A DNA stretch of 64,000 nucleotides from Cyclaneusma minus. Its lineage: Eukaryota; Ascomycota; Leotiomycetes; Marthamycetales; Marthamycetaceae. The notes under the pieces were generated by a model. The model did no database searches and was not told the origin of the DNA. It saw only the letters and a program-made list of their open reading frames with translations. This document shows positions 43,134-54,169 of the stretch, piece by piece; position 1 is the stretch's first letter; every line of letters begins with the position of its first letter. The stretch spans positions 1-64,000 of the forward strand of contig JAKZHN010000055.1 of NCBI GenBank assembly GCA_037179335.1, given 5' to 3'. The position numbers and the translations under genes were made by a program.

Positions 43134-43275
43134 GGGCTGTTGGCGCAGTTGGTAGCGCATCTGAACCATACAGGCTGAGCTTGCGCGTAGCTACTACCTC
43201 GACTCTCAGGGTTGTGCCGCCACACTTCCCTGAGAGGCGGTCAGAAGGTCATCCGTTCAATTCGGATACAGCTCA
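43134..43275 (+). tRNA. tRNA-like gene with long insertion (Trp- or Met-type)
   Basis: All stems pair well: acceptor GGGCTGT/ACAGCTC (one G-T), D stem GCGC/GCGC, anticodon stem TCTGA/TCAGA, T arm ATCCG-TTCAATT-CGGAT. A-box TGGCGCAGTTGG is present and T-runs follow. Between the anticodon stem halves lie 78 nt, including a perfect 9-bp hairpin CTCTCAGGG/CCCTGAGAG (43,203-43,236). Reading the loop as ACCATAC gives CAT (Met) with C at position 33; CCA (Trp) can be read one base earlier. Either an intron-bearing tRNA with an unusual loop or a tRNA-derived RNA. Confidence 0.5.
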
Positions 43276-43428
43276 TTTCCTTTACTTTTGGGCTTTACAC
43301 ATTTTTCTACTCTTGGTACTTGTGACAGTATAAATCAATGTGTGTTTGTAATATCCCTAATCATTTTAGATTAACACTAGATCCTCCGCAAACATCTGAA
43401 GCTTGAAGAACTTGGCAGCGACCTCATC
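43276..43428. other. 3' flank of the repeat-precursor gene
   Basis: Short spacer between the tRNA-like gene and the stop codon of the minus-strand precursor gene; no feature seen. Confidence 0.5.
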
Positions 43429-44631
43429 CTAGAACTCATCTACGGTCCTCCTCGCCCTCCTTCCCTTCGCCTTAATCACCTTTGGTGTTGCGCCCTTCAA
43501 CTCTTCCTTCTCGAATTTCCAGTCATCCCCTTCCGCAACCGCCTCTGCATCTCTTGGCTCCACACCCTTCCCCTTCTTGCTCACTGGTCCACAATTCAAG
43601 TTTCCTGCGCAAAGCGACCTAGCCTTGATCGCGCCAACTTTCTCTTCCAGCTCCATATCCCACTCATCACCTTCAGTCACGGCCTCAGCCTCTCTCGGCT
43701 CAACACCTTTCGTCTTCTTACTTTGTGGTCCGCAGTTCAAGCTTCCCGCACAGAGCGCCCTTCGCTTGATGCTCGCAGCTCTCTTCGCCCTTGTCTCCTT
43801 CTCCATATTCCACTCCTCCCCTTCAGTCACCTCGTCAGCTTCCCTCGGGCCAATTCCTCCTGATCCCTTCTTGCTGAATGGCTCACACTTCAGATTTCCC
43901 GCGCAAAGCGCCCTCGCTTGCAGTTGTCCCACTGCCTCCTCGGTCTCCATATCCCATTCTTCTCCTTCCGTCACAGCCTCGGCATCCCTTGGCTCCACGC
44001 CCTTCGTCTTCTTACTTTGCGCTCCACAGTTCAGATTCCCCGCACAAAGCGCCCTCGTCTCCAGTTGACCCACGGCCTCCTCAGTCTCCATATCCCACTC
44101 CTCCCCCTCCGTCACCGCCTCAGCTTCTCTCTTCTCCACCTCCTCCCCATCAATCCCCTCTTCACTCCTCTTACTATTCCACCCCCACGTTCCCCAACTC
44201 GCAACCTTAATCCCCCCACACACAAACCCCCCACCCCTCACAATCACCCCTCCATCAATCGTCTCCCCCCACTTCGGCCATTCCGTCTTATCATTCGTCT
44301 GTCCATAAATAATCCCCGTTATGTACCTACTACTATCCGCACTGCTTCCAACCAACGAAACCTGGTGTTCGAGTTTTGATGATTTGATGCAGGTTGATTG
44401 GTACACGTTTTGGTAGACGCAGTTATTGGCGTCGTTGTTGCCGGCTAGTGTGGGGCCGGCGAGGAGATTGCAGGCGTGGTCGTAGAGGCGGTAGAGTGTG
44501 TTGGTGTTGGATGTGGTGGCTGAGAGGGTGCAGTGGCCCGGGTCGGTGGTGCGGCAGAAGCGTGTGTCGGCGATGGCGTGGGTGAAGGGGGCGGATGTTA
44601 GGAGGGATATGAAGGCGTAGATTCCGCGCAT
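43429..44631 (-). CDS. Secreted precursor with four two-cysteine repeat peptides (Kex2-processed type)
   Basis: Single-exon gene, 400 residues, here read as a peptide precursor. Residues 1-21 form a signal peptide (MRGIYAFISLLTSAPFTHAIA). Residues 22-152 make a compact Cys-containing domain (C26, C34, C54, C71, C81, C138). After dibasic sites at 154-155 and 167-168 come repeats of 47-50 residues starting at 168, 215, 263, 313 and 360 with (R)(E/D)AE(A)V, a reminder of the EAEA spacer in alpha-factor precursors, then an acidic stretch with Trp. Four repeats end in a core: ALCAGNLNCGAQS, ALCAGNLKCEPFS, ALCAGSLNCGPQS and SLCAGNLNCGPVS, each bounded by Arg before and Lys-Lys after. The fifth repeat has no core. 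This architecture fits fungal kexin-processed repeat proteins (pheromone or RiPP precursors). I see no modifying enzyme or DUF3328 gene in the window. The final product is unknown. Confidence 0.85.
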   Translation of the reverse strand: MRGIYAFISLLTSAPFTHAIADTRFCRTTDPGHCTLSATTSNTNTLYRLYDHACNLLAGPTLAGNNDANNCVYQNVYQSTCIKSSKLEHQVSLVGSSADSSRYITGIIYGQTNDKTEWPKWGETIDGGVIVRGGGFVCGGIKVASWGTWGWNSKRSEEGIDGEEVEKREAEAVTEGEEWDMETEEAVGQLETRALCAGNLNCGAQSKKTKGVEPRDAEAVTEGEEWDMETEEAVGQLQARALCAGNLKCEPFSKKGSGGIGPREADEVTEGEEWNMEKETRAKRAASIKRRALCAGSLNCGPQSKKTKGVEPREAEAVTEGDEWDMELEEKVGAIKARSLCAGNLNCGPVSKKGKGVEPRDAEAVAEGDDWKFEKEELKGATPKVIKAKGRRARRTVDEF

Positions 44632-45111
44632 GGTTGCAGTATTAGAGATGGTAAGAAGTTGAAATATGTATGTGGGAAGGGTATTGTGAGTTGTGTGAAA
44701 CTCTGTTCGTAAGTCTTCGTGGTCTTTTTTTTTTCATTATTGCAAGTTGCAGTACGCAAACTGATGTTTAAGGTTTGAATAGTATAGATATATATAAAAT
44801 GCAGAACTGAAGCTAGGGTAGCAAGGCATGAAAGCTCAATAACTCTATGTTTCTTTAACAAAAGTAGCGACAAAGGAAGTGGAAGTCTGGGGTTGATGGA
44901 GAACAATAAAATTTGTGTAAAAATAACCCGAGTACAAAGACAATACTAAGAATGGCTGGTAGTTGTCATTGGCTGTTTACTTATTGAGGTTGGAATGGGG
45001 TCGTGTCACGAAGAACTCGAGGACAAAGAAGGGTGAATAGACTTGGCTAGATTTTCAAGAATATGGAATTAGGTTGGATAAAGATACCCACACATACCCT
45101 TCCATTAATCA
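44632..45111. other. Upstream region of the precursor gene, edge of the AT-rich flank
   Basis: Contains the presumed promoter of the precursor gene; a reverse-facing TATATATA element lies at about 44,789-44,799. AT content rises toward 45.1 kb, where transposon-derived repeats begin. Confidence 0.55.
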
Positions 45112-45290
45112 CACATACCTTGCCTTATATTTCAAACAGGAGACCAGTTTTCCAAAAGAAAATCATTTATTAATATGCAATAAAACTCGGATAAATTAAA
45201 AATAATTAATCCGGCCCTCCGGGCGCTTATAAGAATTATCCGAGCGCTTATTTAAATAAAATTATTCCGAATTTTATTGCATATTAATAA
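45112..45290 (+). repeat. Transposon-end repeat, copy 1, with an inverted arm
   Basis: The block TTATATTTCAAA... followed by TTTATTAATATGCAATAAAA matches 52,968-53,050 in direct orientation. An inverted copy of the TTTATTAATATGCAATAAAA segment lies about 100 bp downstream (45,262-45,290), so the stretch could fold back. It marks the boundary of the right AT-rich flank and is probably the end of an old transposon. Confidence 0.65.
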
Positions 45291-45485
45291 AGCCTTGATT
45301 TTTACTGGTTTTTCTATTAATTTGCAAAAATAAATAAACGTTATTATAACTTCATTATAAAACTAGAATCTAAGCATAGAATCCAGCATTTCTATCCTCC
45401 CTGCTAGCTCTTATAATCTCTGTACGTAAAAACTCCATTTCCTCGTCCTCAATCGGTCCTTTTGGCTGCTATAATTGGCTAGCTC

Positions 45486-45713
45486 CTAAGCCTCCTCCTC
45501 TGCCTCTTCCTCTTCCTTACTAAAAGCTTCTGCCGGCTCCTCGCAATCCCCGGGAACGGCCTGGGCCGCGCTAAAAGCCCCTTCCGCAAAATACTGGCTA
45601 GAATACTGGTCGCTGGATTTCGTACTATAAAAGCTGCTAAATAGCTTATTGCTAAAAAAGTATAAATTCTGCATCAGCTTTTTTAGCTCTTGGCTATTGG
45701 CTAAAAAATGCAA
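45486..45713 (-). pseudogene. Fragment of a transposon-type frame
   Basis: A 75-codon frame that ends in an acidic Glu-rich tail (EEEEAEEEA) and has a more normal codon composition than its AT-rich surroundings. It has no clear start and no recognised domain. I read it as a remnant of a transposon gene, not as a host gene. Confidence 0.35.
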
Positions 45714-45751
45714 TCAATAAAGTAGTCGGGCAATTCCTTGCATTGTAATTA

Positions 45752-45945
45752 GCATAAATATTGGAAATAAATGGATATAAGGGCATAGAATAAATGTGTA
45801 AAAGACGTTGTATTATGCTTAAAATAATTAAAATAGCTGGCATTCCAAAGTAAAAATATTTTTATTGTGCGGACGCTAGTTTTCTTCGGGTTTAGCTATA
45901 TATAATGGCTATTATATAATAGCTGCTATTGTATTTATTTTTTAA
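45752..45945 (+). repeat. LTR-like direct repeat, left copy
   Basis: About 190 bp that recur at 50,441-50,633 in direct orientation. The most conserved core contains TGCGGACGCTAGT. The copies differ mainly by transitions. The 4.68-kb offset would suit a small or internally deleted LTR element, but no internal domain could be read. Confidence 0.6.
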
Positions 45946-48900
45946 TATTCTTTTATAAAATTAGCCTTTTATAGCCTTATATAACAAATTCTAGCATTTT
46001 TATAAACATTTTAAATTTAATTTAATAAAGCGGTTTTATTAATCCATTTGCTACCATTTTATTTATAGAAATATATATTAAAAGAATAATGCTATATTTT
46101 AAATATTTATAAATATAAAGATTTGCAAGATTTTAAATAAAATTCTTTTTTTTTATTCTTTTTTATACGCAGATTTTAATTTTTAGCTGCTTATTTTAAA
46201 TTACATAAGCTTTTGAGCCTAAAAAATATAATTTAATAAAATAGTAAATTTTTTAAAAGAATTTAAATAAATTTTAAATATTATTTTGGCTTTGGTAAAA
46301 GCGTTTTTAATATTAAATTATTTATATTTAAAATTCTTATAAAAAGTAATAGAAAAAAAAAGGCAAAAAGAATTTACACAAATAATTAGAATAAAAATAT
46401 TGGTGTAATTTTTGCCGAATATTTGATTAAAAATTTGGACTATTAGCCAAGCTTTAAATTATTTAATAGTTTCGTTAATTTTAATTTTAATAATATATAT
46501 TTATTTAATAAAACCCAAGTTTGCTTTTTTTAGCTTTTTAATATATTTTTATATTTTATTTTGCATTAAAAATTTTAGTTTTTTTATTATAGCAAGCTTT
46601 TATTATTTATAATACAAATTTTGAAAATTAACGGCTTTTTTATAAAATCATGGAATTTTAATTTTGCAAATTTTTATTATTGGAAAATATTGTTTTATAA
46701 TTAAATTTATAAGTTTTTTTTAATATTACTAATATTATAGCCGGTGTATATAATTATAGCTTAAATGACTTTGCGGAGCTTTGTATTATAGCTAGCAGCT
46801 CTAAAGTTTTTTTTCATATTGTTTAGCATTATGTTTTACAAAGTATACCTTAGTTTTAAAAGCCAAAATATTATTTATAAAAAAAGAAAAATTGGGAAAA
46901 ATAGGGAGTTTAAAAAGGTTTGAAATAGCATTATTATTATTAATTTTAATATAATTGCTTATTGGAATAAAAGCGGGGATTTTTATATAAGGAATTAATG
47001 GAAGCTTTTAGATTTTTTTTAAATGATATTTTTAATTTTCTATTACGCTTTAATTGTTTTTTGGGCTTAGAGTTTAATTAATTTAAATTATTAAAATTAT
47101 TAGCAGGATTGGTAGAAAATGGAGTTATAGGCGTGTTTAATATTGTAAAACTTAATATAAATATTGGCATATTTTGAATTGCAGCCGGTATATTATATTA
47201 TAGCATTTCTAATATATTGTGCTATAGCATTTCCGATATATTATATTGCAATTTATTTGGTACATTATATTATAGCGTTTTCGATACCCAAAAAATTGGC
47301 TTATTTAATAAATTAAATTGCAGCTTTTTTAATATATTAAAAATTGGCCCGTTTAATAAATTGGGCTATAATAGATTGTTTAATATATATTATAGCAACA
47401 AATTAAACTTACTATTAATAGCCTTTAATATTTTTATAATATTGGTATTTATTTTTTTAATATTAGGGCTTTGTTTTATAGAATTCCACTATTTTTATTT
47501 AATTATTACATTTTAATTGTTTGAAATTTTTCGAATTTTTAAATTAAGTTTTAATTCCAATTTAGATTTTCAGATTTTGATTTTATTTATATAATATATA
47601 TATTTTAATTTTGGAAAATTAATTTTAATTCTTTTTATAATAATTTTAAAATATTTTATAAAAATATTAAAGCAATTGATATTAATAAGCTTATAATATA
47701 ATTGGTTTTTGAAAATAGTTTTTAAATTAAATTAAAAAGTATATAGGAATTTAAATATCCTAATATTATTAATAAAAAATGGAAATTTATTTTAAGCTTT
47801 TTTAAAACCGGTAAAATGGCTTTTAATAATTGGGCTAATAAAAGCGCGATTGCAAATATAAGCATTATATTTAGCAGCTTTATTTTTTCTTAATAAAGTC
47901 TAAGTATTAGCTTTCAATTATTAAATTTTTTTATTTTGCAGGGCTATTTTAATAAAGTAAAGCTATTATAGTAAATTATCTTTTAATTTTTTTAATATAA
48001 ATCCATTATTTAATTGCTTTAAAGAATTTAGGAGTATTATTATTATAAATTGCTTTAATCTTTTTTTCGGACTAATTTTTAGCTTATAAAATCCATTTTT
48101 AAAAAGCTTAAATAATATTATTTTTAATGGCTAATAAAATGGCCCAAATCTTTTATATAAAGCTATTAATAATATATAAAAAATACCGATTTTTATAAAA
48201 AAGAAAAATCCAGCAATATTAAATTAAATAAATGCAAATATAGTAATTTTGTATAAATTTAAATTTAATAAAAGCATATATTTAATAGGCTTTATAATTA
48301 GCTAAAAAGGGGATTTTAATAGATTTTACCAATTATAGCGTTATTAAAATAGCAAAGTTTTTTATATTATAAATTAAAAGTTTTTAGCTTAAAGAATATA
48401 AAATTTAAAGGTTTTAAAAAAGGAAAAACAATTATAAAAAAGCGTTAATTATAATAGTATTTGCTTTAATAATAAAAATATAGCCTTTGTATTTTTAATT
48501 TATATTAAATATAATTTTTAATTTATAATTTATATTAGCGCTAATAATTTAATTATTCAATTAATTTGTATAATTTGTTTTTATTAAAATAATTTAATAA
48601 ACCAGCTATATATAGTTTTCGGCCTAAAATTAAATTAATTTTAAATTTTGGAAAAGAAAGCTATTTTTTAATAATAATAAAAATTTATTTAAAAATTTAA
48701 TTATTATAATATTTTAATAAATAGCTTATAGCATTTTTTTATTAATTTTTACAATATATAATAATATAATGGTTTTAATTATTTAAAAAAAATTGGTCAA
48801 ATATATATAATGATATGCCGGTATTTAAAATTTAAATAAAAAAATAGCTTTATTAATTAGCTTAAAGCTAATATAGGCAATTTTTTCGTTTTTTTTAAAT

Positions 48901-49325
48901 GAAATGGGACTTTAATAGCGTTATTGTTTTTGGGATTATTATTCATTTTAGCGGCGTAGCCGCTGGACTTTTTATAATTAAACTTATTAATAAAATAAAC
49001 TTTTTTTTATTTTATTTTATTTTCGGCGTTGTTATAGCAAGTTTATTTAAAAGAAAAATAATAATAAGAAAGAAAGCAATGGTAATATTTGGAAAATTTA
49101 AAGCGGGAGCAAAAATAACAATTATAGGGCTTTATTTTAAAAAGAAATTTAAAATTGCGAATTAGGCGTTAATTGGTAAAAAAAAATTAATATAGCTTTT
49201 TTTTAGGGCAATAGTAAACAAAATAAATATTATTGTAAAAATTGCAAGTATCAAATTTATTAATTTTATTTTGCTAAAATTGCTTTTTAATTTTAATAGC
49301 AAAAATATAGTTTTCGCTATTAGCA

Positions 49326-49363
<38 letters not shown>

Positions 49364-50440
49364 ATTTTAATTTTTTTATAGCATTAATTAACATAAAATT
49401 ATTAATTATAATAATATAGTTGTTGGAAAAGATTTGGCTAAAATAAAAAAATAAAGTTTTATTGCTATAAATACCGGTATAGAATTTATTAACAAATATT
49501 AGCTTATATTAAAGCTTATAAAGCTTATTTTCAATAAAAGAAATAATAGTATTTTTGCTTTAAATAAAAATTTGAATTTTAATAATATATATTAAATTAA
49601 AAGTAGCATTAAATTTTATATATTCTTTTTTAAATAATTTTATAAGTTTTTGGCGGTATTATATTTATCGAAAAGGAATTTGTTATTATTAAAAAGGCCT
49701 TCAAATAGGAAATTAATAGCTTTGGCTTTGGCTTTTTTATACTCTTTTGCATTTTTAATATTTGAAACAGCCTTTTTATTTTGGTTAATAAATATGTTTT
49801 TAAATTTGCTATTAAATTTATTAATCTAATTTTTAATTAATATAGCAAAACAAATTAAATTAAATTGACCTTTGAAATATTAAATTTAATAAAAAGTATG
49901 CTATTTTTATTAATAATTTTAAAAGCAAAAGCAATGCCAGCGTATTTAAAAATGGTTTTATTAATAATATTGTTTTTTTATTAAAGCGGATTTTTATATT
50001 GCAAAATTAAAATTTGTAATTGGCTTTTAAAAGTGTTAAAAATGTTTTCTTAATTTTCTTATTATTGAATATATTGGCAAATATAAAAATAAAAGCAATT
50101 GGCTAAAAAAAAAGAAAAATAATAATAATAAAAAATATTATTATAATGGCTTTTATTTAGTTTTTAAAAACAATTGATAAAATAGCCTTTAAATTGGCCG
50201 GGTAAATTATAAAAAAATGGTTTTAATTAATTTTGTAAAATATCATAATAGCATTAATAAAAGGGTAAATATAAAAGGACCTTTATATTAACTTTAATTG
50301 TTTTGCAATAAATTATAATATTAAAAAAAGAAAAAATTTGCCAAAATATAAAATTTTTGTTAAAATGATACTAAAAAATTAATTAAAATAAAATTAATTA
50401 TTTATTTAAAAGCTTATGCAATTTCGGGCTTATAATTTTT
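45946..50440. other. AT-rich decayed repeat DNA
   Basis: No supported gene. Short frames (for example plus strand 47,217-47,516 and 48,899-49,165) are Ile/Phe/Lys-rich artefacts of AT-rich composition. It lies between two LTR-like repeats and is probably the interior of a RIP-mutated element. Confidence 0.7.
49330..49359. repeat. (TA)n microsatellite
   Basis: About 15 TA dinucleotides in the AT-rich flank. Confidence 0.95.
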
Positions 50441-50633
50441 CAAAAATAAATAAATATAAAGGTATAGAATAAAAGTGTAAAAAACATTGTATTATGCTTA
50501 AAAAACTTAAAATAGCTGGTATTTTAAAATAAAAATATTTTTATTATGCGGACGCTAGTCTCCTTCGGGTCTAGCTACACGTGATAGCTATTTTACGGTG
50601 GCTGCTATTGCACCTATTTTTTAATAATAAGGA
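50441..50633 (+). repeat. LTR-like direct repeat, right copy
   Basis: Partner of 45,752-45,945; shares TATTATGCTTAAAA..., GCGGACGCTAGT and the CTTCGGGT(C/T)TAGCTA segment. It retains more GC than the left copy in its 3' half. Confidence 0.6.
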
Positions 50634-51061
50634 TATTAGGAATTAATATAATTTTTTCCTGTAGGGTAATTAGCTAAAATGCATATTAAACAATAATATG
50701 TTAAACGCATAATAGCCTTTTTGCTATTTAAAATACAATCGATATTAGCAATTTTCATATTATTTAGCAATGCGCGGCTTTTATTAAAAAAAAATCAAAA
50801 ATCAAAAATATTGGTAATATTTACTAGTTTAAAATTATTTGCATTTTTTTTAATTATTAATAAAGGTAAATATTGTTTATTTTCAATATTATGCGCTATT
50901 TCTAGCGCTTGGCTATTTTATAAAAGCAAAACAAAGCGTATATTAAAATAAAAGCACTATTGTAAAAATAGTAGTAGCTTTTTCCAAGCATTTGCTAAGC
51001 AGAACTTTTAAAAAGCTTGGGAAAAAGCAGGAAATTATATTATTTTTGTATAAATAATAAA

Positions 51062-51604
51062 GGGAATGGCTAACGATCCCACCCACTTTTGCTAAATATC
51101 CCATTTCTAACCGCATTGGGTAAGCGCCGCCGCGATTCCAAACGCTCGGGCCACCGCCGCCACGCTTAATTTGGAGTCATTAATAAAACAATTAATATCA
51201 ATTTGAAACAATGGCTTTTTATATTTTAAAATAAAATATTTGTAAATAATAAATTCTTTTTCGCTTTTCCATATAAAAGTCTTTATTGAAATCTTAAAAG
51301 TAAAGCCCAATTCAAATCACAAAACGCTTTTTAATATAATTCTTTTATTCTTTTATATCTCGAGCTAGAAATAAGCGAGTTTTATAAAAAAAATCTTTAT
51401 ATTATAGCCAAAATACAAAGATTATTAATGAGATAGAAAAGACTAAAAGAAATCTTTATTTCCTGGATTAAATAAATAAAATAGGCAAATAGTTAATTAA
51501 TTACCGGGGCGGTGGCCCGAGCGCGCCCGCACGTCCCCTCACTTGCCTAATCGGGTTAGAAGTGGGATGTTTAGCAAAGGTGGGTGGAATTGTTAGCAAT
51601 TCCC
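51062..51604. mobile_element. Inverted-repeat (foldback) element with 8-bp target duplication, 543 bp
   Basis: Arms of about 95 bp (51,062-51,160 and 51,508-51,604) are imperfect inverted copies sharing GGGAAT(G/T)GCTAAC at the ends and CTCGGGCCACCGCC at the inner border. The element is flanked by perfect 8-bp duplications ATAATAAA (51,054-51,061 and 51,605-51,612). The 8-bp length suggests hAT-type insertion, although the terminal GGGAAT is not a typical hAT end. The centre is AT-rich and non-coding. Confidence 0.8.
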
Positions 51605-51612
51605 ATAATAAA

Positions 51613-53458
51613 GCCTTTTTGGAAATTTTATTAAATATACGGGCATAAAAGAATATTCGGCCAATTTTAATAAAAAATATAAATTTCACCCGTAAAGCGA
51701 TGCTGTATTTTGCAAGCAAATTGCCAATTTGGAAATCAATTGCGTATTTTTATTCCTTGCCAAATAGTAAATAAATTGCTTTTATCTATACTAATTCAAT
51801 TTTTTAAAATATAATATATTCCTTTTATTTTTAATAGTATAATAGCTTTAAAAGATAAAACATTATTGGTTTAGGCTTTAATTAGTTTTTTTTATAGAAA
51901 ACGAATTATATATTATTTATATAATTTCAATATATTACAAGTAAAATACTTTTATATTTTTTTATTTTTTTATTGAACTTTTTAATTATAAAAGCAGCAA
52001 TAGCAATATATCATACACTATTCCAATCCAGCCATTTCTTTTTATTTTAAATGCTTTGCATAAATATTTTAAAATATTTTAATTAATATACTATATGTAT
52101 AGAAAATAAATAGCATATAAAAAGGCGGAATAAAGAATACTAAAAAGGGCGGATTTGCAATTTATTATAAAAACTGTTAATTTAAAAGCGTTATTAAAAA
52201 CTTTGGCTAGGTATTTGGCTGCCCATTTATAATCGATTTTTATTTCGTTAAAAAGAAAGACCAGGGCAATTATAAAGGTATTTTAATAAAAATTAACCCC
52301 TATAGCTAGCCATTAGCAATTGGAAATCAAAAAATCAAAAAATTAAAAAAAAATCAAGAAATTAAAAAATCAAGAAATTAAAAAATCAAGAAAACAAAAA
52401 CCAAAATTCAACAATAATATTTAAAAAAGGCAAACCAAATTTATTGGTTTTATATATACTATTGCAAAGCAATAAATCTCTGTTTTTTTTTAAAATAAAA
52501 AACAGATTTTTTAGAAACAAGGAATAGGCGTTGCAAATAATTCTCTTCATTCAATTCCATTAAATACTGCTATCCAAAGTTTTTTAAAGCTTTCTCCAAG
52601 GCAATAATTAATATACGGTGTTTAATATTTTTATTTCTAACCTTTTGGCGCAAATTAGAAATATTATAGTCCAAAAAAAATAAAGCTTTGAAATTGGTTT
52701 TAAAACGCTTATTATTTAAAAAAGCCCTAATTTTGATATTGCCAATATTAATAGCAATAAACTAGCAAGCTATTTGCTTTTCTTTCGCATTTATTTTTTT
52801 AAATAAGCCAAAAAACGCAGAATTTGTAAAAAGAAAATTATAGTATTTATATTTAGCATATTTATAATAAATAAATAAAGAAGCCAGTCTTTTTTTAATT
52901 TATAATAATTGAATATAAATATTTAATTTGGATCCATATCGGCATATATACTCTAAAATTCGGCATATATACCCTGCTTTATATTTCAAATAAAAAACCA
53001 ATCTTTCGGCTAGAAATTATTTATTAATACGCAATAAAACTCGAAATAACCTTAATATAAATATAAGGCTTTATTAATATATAATAAACTCGAAATAACC
53101 TTGTTTTTAAGCGCGCTAAATAGCCGGCGGCGGTTGCTTACCGCCGCCGCCACCAGCCTTTTATTTACTATAGTATTTTAAGCTTTTAAGCTTTTAAGCT
53201 TTTGCAACTACTCGCGCAACCTTATTTTACAATATTGCGACCAGCCTATATTATAGCTCCCTTTTCCTTTCCAAATAAATTATAAAAACCAAAAAAAAAA
53301 AACAGTTAATTTTTACAATCATGCCTTTTATTCGAAAACAGCCGCTTTAATATTTTCCAAATCGCTAAAAATATTTGCAATAAGCTTTGAAAAATTTATA
53401 GCTTTGCTATAGTATTGCATATTTTCTCAAAATAAAAAATTGGCCGAAATACCACCTT
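51613..53458. other. AT-rich decayed repeat DNA with GC-rich relics
   Basis: No supported gene. At 52,968-53,110 a repeat related to 45,112-45,290 occurs. Near 53,120-53,155 a GC-rich inverted motif (GGCGGCGG ... CCGCCGCC) could form a hairpin. Short A-rich direct repeats occur around 52,330-52,400. Confidence 0.6.
52968..53110 (+). repeat. Transposon-end repeat, copy 2
   Basis: Contains TTTATATTTCAAAT... and two direct copies of TTTATTAATAYRYAATAAA followed by CTCGAAATAACCTT (about 53,022 and 53,070). Related to 45,112-45,290. Confidence 0.6.
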
Positions 53459-54169
53459 ATCGGCAAATCCGGAAGCCGGCCATTGGGTCCGGTGGGCAAA
53501 ACTCCGCTTTGGATTAATACACGAATTATGGGCAAAGCAATTGGCATTTGCTTTCTATTGGGCGCGCTCTGGGTGCTTTTTCGCTTTGGATTGGGGCCCG
53601 TGCAGCTGGCAAAAGCTGGATAAGGCTGGATAAGGCTGGGGCAGTGCAAATAATTGAGTACTTATTATGGCACTGCAATTACTATGCCCCACCAAGTACT
53701 CAATCATCTGCACTGCCCTTCCACCACCTTTCACCACCTTCCAGCCCTCCGCACATCCGAATAGCTTCACTCCCGTCGCATGCAATCAGCCAGCCAGCCA
53801 CCACCACCACCACCACTACCACCACCCAATTGCTGCCCAATTGCTGCCCGGCTGACATGCATGCGCGGGCATAAAAATTGCAAAAAACCCGTATCCAGCT
53901 GGTTTCCAAAATTAATTGCTGCAATTTAAGTCCTTTTTGCAAGGGTATTTGAATTACGCGAGAGTATATAATGGCTTATTAATTGGCGAATTAATTGAAT
54001 TGGCTCTAAGCTCGCTTTGGAGCCGCTTTGGACTCCAATAAAGCTTTTACACTCAAAGCGGGCCCAGACCGGGCCCAGAGCAGCTCCAATAATAATGGTG
54101 GTAGTAGTGGTTACACAAGGTCTTGGCCATGGATTTGGCCCGGTCTGGAGAGATTCCGGATTTGCCGAT
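53459..54169. mobile_element. GC-rich, apparently un-RIPped inverted-repeat element, 711 bp
   Basis: Perfect 16-bp terminal inverted repeats ATCGGCAAATCCGGAA (53,459-53,474 and 54,154-54,169). The terminal AT is palindromic, so a TA/AT target duplication cannot be told apart. Inside, a 25-bp inverted repeat starting GGGCAGTGCA (about 53,638-53,662 and 53,694-53,718, two mismatches) forms a strong hairpin, and a CCA microsatellite runs at about 53,796-53,827. GC is far above the surrounding DNA. No transposase frame, so it is non-autonomous. Confidence 0.75.

Noticed and set aside
43429..44631. Classical alpha-factor type mating pheromone gene
   Set aside because: Spacers and cleavage sites fit, but the core lacks the Trp and Gly-x-x-Cys pattern typical of this pheromone group; kept only as an analogy.
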